Positions 56,201 through 64,000 of a DNA stretch of 64,000 nt are shown here, piece by piece; the stretch's first letter is position 1, and each line of letters opens with the position of its first letter. The stretch is from the NCBI GenBank assembly GCA_903813345.2, contig CAIIXF020000008.1:28832005-28896004 (forward strand). Reading direction: 5' to 3'. The position numbers and the translations under genes were made by a program. Origin of the DNA: Owenia fusiformis. Its lineage: Eukaryota > Annelida > Polychaeta > Sabellida > Oweniidae. Below the pieces are notes generated by a model that had not been told where the DNA came from, did not search any database, and saw nothing but the letters and a program-made list of their open reading frames with translations.

Positions 56201-59200
56201 CTACAAGTTTCAGAGCCATTAACATTCCTTGAAAATGACAATGAGCAGCCAACAGATGTACCATCCGTAAATCTTGATGATTTTGTCAGCTCAGCTGAAC
56301 GAGCCTCCAGATTCCTTGAAACAAATGGCCATAATTCAAGAATAATATTATCTATTTACAATTTTTGAAATCGTGGTAAGTGGAATCTTTCCAATTACCA
56401 ATATAGCATTATTATTGTTTTTTGACACTGTGGATTAAAATATTAAAAATACACACATTCAAAATGATTCAATTGAAACCTAGCCAGTCTGTTCAATGAA
56501 TCCAATCAGAACGTCTACTAATCCACATGATACATCATAATTAAATTGCTTTTTTAAAGCGGATATTTTATACCACAACCCCAAAAATATTATAGAACGC
56601 ATTGTATTTGTAATTTACTTCACACAGACATATTTGTGTATATGTGAAATAATTATATTACTTGAATTCTTTATTCCCCATTACAAGGTAAACCTATGGC
56701 AAATTATACAGCCTTCTCACAGCTGTGAGCGAGATGATAAAACTGGTCGAGTGAACTCGTTTGAGTTATCTATTCTCCGTAAAAATATCAGAGAATGTGT
56801 GTTTATAGCGTAGCTTTGGTTTTATAAATCAATGAAGTATGATATACACGGATGAGTAAATATAGATTATTTAAACAGAAGAGCAAAATTCTTCCATTGA
56901 AAAGTACAGAGGCGGGTACTCATGAAACATTACATGTGCCTGACTGCATCCTCATAGATCGACTAGCCACAGTGTAAACTGTAACATTTTGTATTTGTTA
57001 ACATACTGTATTTGTAAATTGACTATTATGTAAGTCTCAACCTCACCTCACCAAGAAATTATTGTTGTTAAAGTCTTCCATACTACGTATATTACATATA
57101 TGTTGTGGATTGTTTACTTGACAAATTAGTGTAATTATATAAGGACAGCAGCCTAACACAGTAATACATACTTCGGCATAGCTGTTTTTTGTAAATTAGA
57201 AAAAGTATTCCTTAAAAAGTTTTGTTCATTGACTTACATATAGGCCCAAGTTCTTTTATGTTGTCAAATGCACAGCAATTTGTTGTACCCAAGGTTGCAC
57301 ATACCTAAATCATGAAAAATGATTTAAATAATTCATAACTGTATAAATCGAAGTTATCATTGTGGAAAACTTTTCACTGAATTCAAATATATATTAAAAA
57401 GTATAGGCAATTTGATCACGAGGCAGTTGGAACTTTCAGATGAGTGACAGCATGCAGCAAATGTAAATCGCTCCTGGAAAAGCAGATGAGTTAGCAATAG
57501 GGGACTGAATTGGGTCTCTTCGGGTGTTTATAGGTTGTTATTTTACGTTGTCAGGCAGTAGTAGCAGAAGTCTTGCGATATCCATTGGAGGGAGAAGGTA
57601 GGATGTTACTGAGACAACGTCCGTGGTAACTTTAATTGTTGACCTTTTTGGTAATCATACGTTAAATACCTTCTATGCAGTTGATCTGAGCTTTTGGGGG
57701 CTTGTCTGATTATTCCTTTTGGCGTTTGTGAGTGATGTCAGGGATTCGGAGGCGGAATTGACCACCCCTACCAATAGCCAAGATGCGAGTAGAAGTAATC
57801 TTGATTTACGTCATTAAAAATTCTAAATTAAGTCAAACTGATGTCATATTTGGAATCTACATGTAAAATTACATCTAGAAATATGGTTTTAAAAACAGTT
57901 TCTCAACTTTGAAAATTTAATTTTCTTTGAAAAGGTGACTTCTAGGTCGGGGAGATTCCCCATAGCCCCCATGTTGTAAAATCACAAAAATGGAAATATC
58001 TTTTCTTGTGTTTGGCAGATAATATTTTGTTTTACTGGACATATTTTGATTTGTATAACTATCAGATACATTAGGGTAATATGAAAAGTGAACCACTTAA
58101 ACTGATGAATATTCAAGTTTAAGGGAATTTTGTAATACCCTGCCATGTTATTTCCCCCGAATAAGCCACCTGGTGGCGAAGCTGATAACTACCAACTCGC
58201 ATCTGAGTAACTGCTTTTGCATTGTGATACTTGGAACGTGATTCGTGACGTGATCTTGTCTGCCAATCATCACGTCACCTTCAGATGACGATCCGGAGTA
58301 GAGAAATTTCTCCTACAGCAGTGAAAAATATCTTCCGGAGCAGAGAGTGCCCGCAGAAGTGGAGAGAAGATAACTAAAGCTGAGAGAGTCTGCGGAAGTT
58401 GAGAGAAGACAGTCGGAGCTAAGAGAGCCTGGAGAAAAAGAGAATTCTACATTGAGCTGAGGATAGGTATCCCAGAGTTGGGAGTTGAAGAGCAGTGGAT
58501 TAGAGTATTGGAGCATTTATGACGAGGATCGCCAGAGCTAAGAGAGCTGGGGCAGTAAAGGAAAAGATAACCCAGAGCAGAGAGAGAAAGTGAGTTATGC
58601 TACCACAATTAGGAATTATAGGAGAGAGAATCACACTACTATAATGTAGAGACATTTATGATTAACTGTGTTTACAAGATCGGCGAAAGTTCCTACAATA
58701 CTTACAAAACATGGTATGTGTCCCATTGCCTTGTCTTTGTTTATTGCTTCCTGAAGTATGTCCCCACGTAAACTATTATTGTCATCAGTAGGCAGTTTTA
58801 CTATTTTCACGTGCCCTAGAAGACCAGCTCGTTCAGCAGAGACATGTGCCTGTTAACAATGGTTGGTTAATTAATGGTCGGAAATAACATTGGGGTCTAT
58901 TATAAAAGTTTAGGTGCAAAACATTCTTGGGGACATTTTTTCGATTTCCGTCCATAGTAAAGGGGCTGTTTATACACTTATAGGATAGGGCGTGAGACAA
59001 ACGTTCTTTTCGAAAATAACTAGCTATAAGGGCTTATCATAATAAGGCTTTGTACCTCATTCCAAGTGAACATGCAAGTGAACAAGTCTAGTGAACACCT
59101 GTGTAAAAAGGGTATGTGCTTCAGCGGCATTGCCAAGAAGAAAAAAGCGACGAGGCGAAAAATATCAAAAATGGCGGCTATGTAGCTCAGTCAGAAATAT

Positions 59201-62200
59201 AAATCTAAAATTAGGTAAATTACGAACTTAGCTCGATGATTGCAATCAAAGACATGATGATAACCCTTACGTTATATGATAATGCTCAGTTGAATGAAGA
59301 CTGATGGCAAATACATTGATGAATAATTCTCAAAGTATGGTAAAAAGCGACGAGACAAGCGCCTCGCGTCTGCCTCATCCTGGCTACAGGGCTATACTAG
59401 AGTACTAGGTACTCTGTATACTTACATTATCTGAGCAATAAGCCACGAGTTTAACTGCAACGTCTTCATCATCCTTAACTCCAGGATGAGTTTGTCTGTA
59501 GTCATGTACAGCTTTATGTCTGGCAGCCAGCAGAGCAACAAGTGTGGCTTCTCCTGCTGAACCCTATGAATTAAATTGGCATATGCAAAAGGATTTAGTT
59601 CTATGTTAAAAATGATAACTTGAGTGATGAATTGATCACACTGACCCCGCTGACCCCGCTGACCTTGTCATGATGCTCATTTATTGATATTCAAAGTGAA
59701 GCTTTTTAAATGACTTTCATCGTTACTTCTTCTTAGCCGAGTCGGGACAAACCAACGCCAGGGACACAAAAAGCAGCCACCCGCAGAATAAGCATATGCG
59801 ACAAAGTACAAATTCTAATTTCAGAAGTCAGAAAATTGCACCGTGTCAATCATGAGAGTGGTATATACACTCTACTATACATGGCATTTGGTGTTCATGA
59901 GCAACTCATTTGGCTTATTAGTAATGATTATGTTACTTGTTTTTATTTGTCTGTTCCTCATCAATGGTTTATCGAATGACTGTTAGATGTTAATAAGGTA
60001 CTTTCAAATATACTAATTTGCTAAACAATACAATTAGACAAACAGAGTATCTTATGCATTTCTAGGGGTTAGGTAAAGTAGAGCGACATACTGTAGAGGT
60101 AACCAAAAATTGAAAACCAATTGAAAAATTTGAATTTGAAACACCTTGTCTAGCTATGCTTGAACATATTTTTATAAACGTTCGATCATCTGAACCCCTT
60201 ATTGTAATGTATGACAATAAACGTTGAACTACCTGTATAACTCCCCCTCCTTTGCCACCAGATAGGAACTGTTCTGGGAGACTCAATAGTTTGGCCAACC
60301 AATCCATCATCACCACCTCTAGCTCAGTACATGCTGGACTGGAAGCCTGAAAATAACAACAGAATGTTTTTATTGACATCCTTTTGAGAGTAGTGCTTGC
60401 TTCTTCAGACAAATATGGGCAAATACATACAATATACACTCATACTTCATTCAAGGGCCCGCTTTTGCACTCCATCTATAGCATATTATCCAACAAGCAA
60501 AATGCTGCAGTGAAACATAAACGATTAGGATATATAGAATAAGAATTATTTAAGTAATGTTTTAATATTAATTATTTTCTTTTTAAAATAGAATATCTAG
60601 ACATTGCATATCAAGAAAATAAGATTTTGACAGGATTTGTAAATGCATTTTCATCAAGATAACGCCCTTGTATTATGGGAATCAATATCACGTTGTGGGA
60701 ACTAAAGATTTAACTCTAGATATTTCGTTATATTAAATGAAAGAACCCACTCCATGCAATGAGTATATCATTTGCTAGTAACATTTGATTCTGTTTGGAA
60801 ATCCAATATCGCTAGCGTACCATACTTTAAAATGTACGGTTTACTTTTTATCTTTTAATGGGTCAAAATATTTAATTTTCTTGTCTGCTAAGGGGAACTG
60901 ATTTTCATGTTTGAACCTGGTCCCCCGTAGCGGATAATGCCCATTCTTTTTTTAGAAAAGGACACCGGCCGTAACTCTAGGTGAATGTTAGTCACAAATT
61001 ATATTTTCTTTGATATAATGTAACCTCTGACTGATAAATTGTGAGATATTCTTATATAGGGGGACAACCTTTGCGATCCCACCAAAAAATTGTCCAACCG
61101 TGAATATAGAGGGCAACACTATTATATGTAGTCTACTAGTATGCTATGGAATTTTTTTTTTTTCGTATGCAATTGTAATAGAAATAAGAAAATTCTTAGA
61201 AATGTGCCTGTTTGACTTTTAAGAGTTGGTTTAACTAGAAATCTGCAATATTAGAAAATCTAATTGTAGACTTTATAAGAAAAGAACACTTTAATAAAGT
61301 CGTATTGATAGCGGTTTAGAATGTGCGATTCTAGGTTTTATTGCCCTAACTGACTCCACTAATACTAAACTATGCGTTTGACTTACCCAGGTGAAGCCTA
61401 GACAGCCAATGGCATCAGATAGAATATCAGCACATATAGCCGGGTAGGAGGTTGCTGAGGGGAAGTAGGCATGAAACTGTGGATGGTTCCAGTGCGTCAC
61501 CTGCAGTGTACATGTAAAGTACATGGGAATGACCGATCTTCAATGCATGTTGAATGCCACCTACATCTTTAAGGGAAATTAATATTTGGGGGTAGCTACG
61601 CGTTTCGACGCAGCCCTTGAGTTTTGCCACAGAAAGATTGCTAGCTGTTTTTAAATTCCTCAAGTTATTTTTTATTCATTCCAAAATGCATATTCGAACA
61701 GCTAAAATATTTGCAGTGAGGTGCGTCGACTTACCCCAGGCACGAGTACAGAAAGTGGCCGGTTGACAGTTCGTCCGTTCGTCCGCCCGTCCGTCTGCCC
61801 GTCTGTCTTTGGCACATTTTAAAACCTCTGTCGATAGGATTCCCGATTTGACTTATTATTTATTCAACATCAATACAGAAAACACCTCTGTGACTCTCCT
61901 ATTTTCAGAATGACCGCCATTCATAAGTTATAGACATTTTGCCCACTTCATAGTACACACCTCTGGCATAATGACCCGCTCTTTGTCTATTAGTACTCAC
62001 CCCTGGCATAATGACCCTCTCTATATCCTTAAAGAGGTCTTCCCATTTCTCCCCTTCTTGAGGGGCATGGTCAGGAATAAGTTGATGCAGATACCCTGGC
62101 TCAACAGTTGGAAACACACGTCTCTCTTGAATGTTTTCTAAATAATCTGCGACATAACCTATCATCTCTTTTCCCCTTCGCCTAAATTCTGCGCCATCCA

Positions 62201-62201
62201 T
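50297..62201 (-). CDS. DDC-like: Aromatic L-amino acid decarboxylase family enzyme with Phe at the catalytic-loop Tyr; predicted aldehyde synthase
   Basis: Twelve minus-strand exons: 62201-62001, 61500-61387, 60346-60233, 59563-59426, 58849-58706, 57304-57238, 53809-53715, 52992-52925, 52579-52480, 51263-51165, 50758-50657, 50497-50297 (TGA). All join in phase to 480 aa, the normal family length. The family is cytosolic and PLP-dependent, removing the carboxylate from DOPA, 5-HTP, tyrosine or histidine. Seen: [21 protein letters not shown]-terminus; [12 protein letters not shown] and GCLGFTW substrate loop; [18 protein letters not shown]191 in AHVSAERAG (stacks on PLP); D270 in HIDAAYAG (pyridine N); K302 in NPHKW (Schiff base). 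F331 in DAEFLK occupies the place of human DDC Tyr332, with no gap from the Lys. Other oddities are M294 for the usual Asp before the PLP Ser, and S354 where DDC has Gly and histidine decarboxylase has Ser. Known mutants and plant enzymes with this Phe make aldehydes, so aldehyde synthase is the favoured inference; the substrate is unknown. Confidence 0.94.
52610..52870 (+). repeat. Dispersed repeat, copy 2 (partner at 1650-1890)
   Basis: It shares agtatgaatgaa, ggattgta, atcatagtttgggatatt and other ordered blocks with copy 1. It lies in the decarboxylase intron between exons 9 and 8. Confidence 0.6.
53924..56974. mobile_element. 3051-bp non-autonomous element with CACTGTG ends and 5-bp target duplication (Transib/ProtoRAG-like candidate)
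   Basis: Left end cactgtggctagtcgatcta; right end its inverse tagatcgactagccacagtg. The inverted repeat continues imperfectly for about 60 bp. Both flanks are taaac (53919-53923 and 56975-56979). Termini starting CAC with a CACxGTG heptamer and a 5-bp target duplication are features of Transib and RAG-like transposons, but this is not proof. The interior holds nested inverted repeats (about 54470-55465 and 55640-56205) and ggacct- and ggacgg-type short tandem repeats, with no transposase. It lies in the decarboxylase intron between exons 7 and 6. Confidence 0.7.
55085..55190. repeat. Short tandem repeats of gacctggacttg type
   Basis: Irregular 6-12-bp repeats (ggacttggacctg, gaccttgacttgg) lie inside the CACTGTG-ended element. 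A related gacggacc repeat is at about 55401-55430. Confidence 0.7.
57781..58204. mobile_element. MITE with AGATGCGAGTAG terminal inverted repeats, copy 2
   Basis: It starts agatgcgagtag and ends actcgcatct. It matches 12406-12828 along its length (ttgatttacgtcattaaa, aatctacatgtaaaa, gccacctggtgg). It lies in the decarboxylase intron between exons 6 and 5. Confidence 0.78.
58290..58600. repeat. Purine-rich degenerate repeat in a decarboxylase intron
   Basis: Repeated agctgagagagtctg-, ggagcagagag- and gaagatwa-type words make a strand-asymmetric purine tract that is pyrimidine-rich in the transcript. It lies about 100 bp downstream (in gene sense) of exon 5. Confidence 0.6.
61745..61815. repeat. 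Short cgtccgtctgcc-type tandem repeat
   Basis: An irregular array of gtccgttc, gtccgccc and gtctgccc words in decarboxylase intron 1. The complementary motif occurs at about 55401-55430. Confidence 0.6.
61951..62030 (-). repeat. 40-bp tandem duplication of the decarboxylase exon 1 end and splice donor
   Basis: 61991-62030 holds the true exon end and donor (minus strand atgccaggg|gtgagtac). 61951-61990 is a close copy (atgccagag|gtgtgtac) in the intron. Using the copy would add 40 nt and shift the frame. Confidence 0.88.
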
Positions 62202-62998
62202 GTTCGAGGACAACCAATAAATTAATAAATTCCCCAAGTGTGGTGAGTCATTTATGTATGACGTGTAAATAAACTTGATTAACTCGATATGGACAAACCT
62301 ACTTACACATGAATAAGGATGAAAAAGAAGTGCTGAATGCTTGTCATAACAAAATGAGGACATTGACAGCATCTTGAATTGTGTATCCTTGATTTGTTTT
62401 TATTTTTTCGTTGGGGTAGGATACAAAAAATATTTTGTTTCATAATCGAAAAATTAAAAAAAAATGCGACAGATTTTGAAAAACAGGAGTTTTAATGGTA
62501 GATTTGAAAAGTCTCTGACACATTCATGCCCTCCTTAATATTTTTATTGACCTGTAACTGAATTTTTTCAAAAGGTCCACAATATTAAAAAAAACTTTAA
62601 CGCATCAACTAAGTTAGTATGACATAGTTTCCATAGAAACAACTTCCTAGCCAAGAGTTTAAGTAACAGGTACTAGTCTAGATATGAAACTGAACGAATG
62701 CCCATTTTTAAAATGCGTCGAAAAAAGCATTGTTTTCGGTAATTTTATCGCTATTTAACTCTAATGTGGACAACGTATTTTCATAACACTAACGGACATG
62801 GGGGTTCAGATGGCCAACCTGGCGTTTCCAGCTAGAGTTGAAGAGAGGTCAAAAGTAGGTCAAAGTAACTTAGGGGGATTTTTTGTGTACAACGTGGGTA
62901 CATACCTTTTCTAGATCTGGATATAGGTAATTTGGTAATATCAAAAATAGGGGGAGGGGGAGAAAACTCTTGGGAGTTATACCATGCAATGTATTATA
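62202..62998. other. Region upstream of the decarboxylase start
   Basis: The upstream side of the ATG at 62201. I saw no convincing promoter element or further exon, though a non-coding 5' exon could lie outside the window. Confidence 0.4.
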
Positions 62999-63871
62999 CA
63001 GGGTGTTAAAAAAATGCAACCCAAAGAAATCGCTATATCTTGAAAATACTTGTTCAATTATGTTCATATTTTCAGGAAAGAAAGAGGAGACTGTGTATAG
63101 CTCCTTTTGTTAGTAAGTTGTAAAACATGATACCTTGGACACCTGCTCAAAAGACAGTTGTATAAGGAAAATACGAAAAACGCAGTAAGCGGTGATAGCA
63201 ACCGCAAAAAAATTTAATAACTTTCTAACCATAGTGTTTTGGCTCTTGAAATTTGGCTCAAATCATCTCCATTCACTGTACAGTAAATCTGGAGAGTGCA
63301 TTCAAAATCACTTCAGTCTGCCTGAACGCCATGGTTCAGGCAGACTTAAGAAGGCATTTTGACCATGACTGTAAAGTCCCTGGAGTGACTTTGATGAAAC
63401 TCCACAAATCCACCACACATTGAATGAGGATAATTTGTCCTAAATCTGAAGTGCCAAAACACCATGGTTAGAAAGTTATTTGGTTTTATTGCTGTGGTAG
63501 TCACCTCTGACTGCGTTTTCATATTTTCCTAGAACAACTGTCATTTGAGCAGGTGTCCAAGGCATCATGTTTTACAACTTTCTGACAACAGGAGCTATAC
63601 ATACACAGTCTCTTCGTTTTTTTCCTGAAAAAATGAACATAATTGAATTAGTATTTTCCGAGATATAGTGATTTTCCATTCACGTTTTTCGTATTTTGCT
63701 AGTACAACTGTCTTTTGAGCAAGTGTCCAAGACATCATATTTTACAACTAACTAACGAAAGGAGCTACACATACACAGTCTCTTCTTTCTTTCCTGATAA
63801 TATGAACACAATTGGATTAGTATTTTCCAAGATATAGCGATTTCTTTGGGTTGCGTTTTTTTAACACCCTG
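62999..63871. mobile_element. Palindromic mariner-type element h (CAGGGTGTTAA ends, TA flanks)
   Basis: Ends are cagggtgttaaaaaaatgca and the inverse cgtttttttaacaccctg, bordered by TA. The arms are inverted copies of about 170-230 bp; the right arm is present twice in tandem (about 63535-63690 and 63705-63871). The centre is itself a palindrome (agtctgcctgaac ... gttcaggcagact near 63320-63350). No transposase was found. Confidence 0.88.
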
Positions 63872-64000
63872 TATATCATTTTAAAGATGCACCCATAAGT
63901 TTGGCAACCTTAGCTCCCCCATTGAACTAAGTGTTAAAGCATCTTTACCTTTGAATTTTTATTAACTTTAACCTGCTATGAAAATACTTATACTTTTGAT

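Noticed and set aside
53924-56974. Possible RAG1- or RAG2-like coding sequence inside the CACTGTG-ended element
   Set aside because: No long open frame and no recognisable RAG or Transib motif on either strand; only the ends support the assignment.

Overview
This is a stretch of intron-rich, AT-rich animal nuclear DNA. The genes are split by GT-AG introns, the non-coding DNA is full of inverted-repeat transposons, and the gene set (Cys-loop receptors, a PAN/F5-8C secreted protein, an aromatic amino acid decarboxylase) fits a marine invertebrate such as a hemichordate, echinoderm or lophotrochozoan. The phylum cannot be fixed from the sequence alone. I saw no bacterial operons, CRISPR arrays, rRNA or tRNA genes.

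Five genes could be assembled exon by exon with consistent splice phases. (1) A minus-strand secreted PAN plus fucolectin-type F5/8C protein, 3 exons, 562-4233, 238 aa. (2) A plus-strand divergent ACSF2-like acyl-CoA synthetase, 12 exons, 13299-27853, about 560 aa, missing only its N-terminal exon. (3) A minus-strand nicotinic acetylcholine receptor (nAChR)-type subunit, 6 exons, 29131-37554, 493 aa. (4) Its plus-strand paralogue, 6 exons, 42908-49081, 495 aa. (5) A minus-strand group II pyridoxal-phosphate (PLP) decarboxylase of the DOPA/histidine/tyrosine decarboxylase family, 12 exons, 50297-62201, 480 aa. Two further plausible exons at 10322-11418 belong to an unrecognised plus-strand gene.

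Layout: the two receptor genes are divergent (5' ends facing across 5.3 kb) with exons 1-3 of identical length, so they are an inverted duplicate pair. The synthetase converges on one receptor gene and the decarboxylase converges on the other. The rest is repeats: two broken minus-strand LINE copies inside a synthetase intron (20.9-25.8 kb); eight elements flanked by TA, seven with CAGGGTG-type ends and one with CGAGGGT ends, several holding mariner-type transposase remnants; a family of miniature inverted-repeat elements (MITEs) with 5-bp target duplications; a foldback element; a 3-kb element with recombination-signal-like CACTGTG ends; a near-identical 647-bp duplication with a transposon in only one copy; and several minisatellites and long palindromes.

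Most worth following up: the decarboxylase has Phe where the family's catalytic-loop Tyr (human DDC Tyr332) should be. That change is known to turn such enzymes into aldehyde-forming oxidative deaminases. Also notable are intronic copies of exon edges carrying decoy splice sites in two genes, and the CACTGTG-ended element with a 5-bp target duplication.
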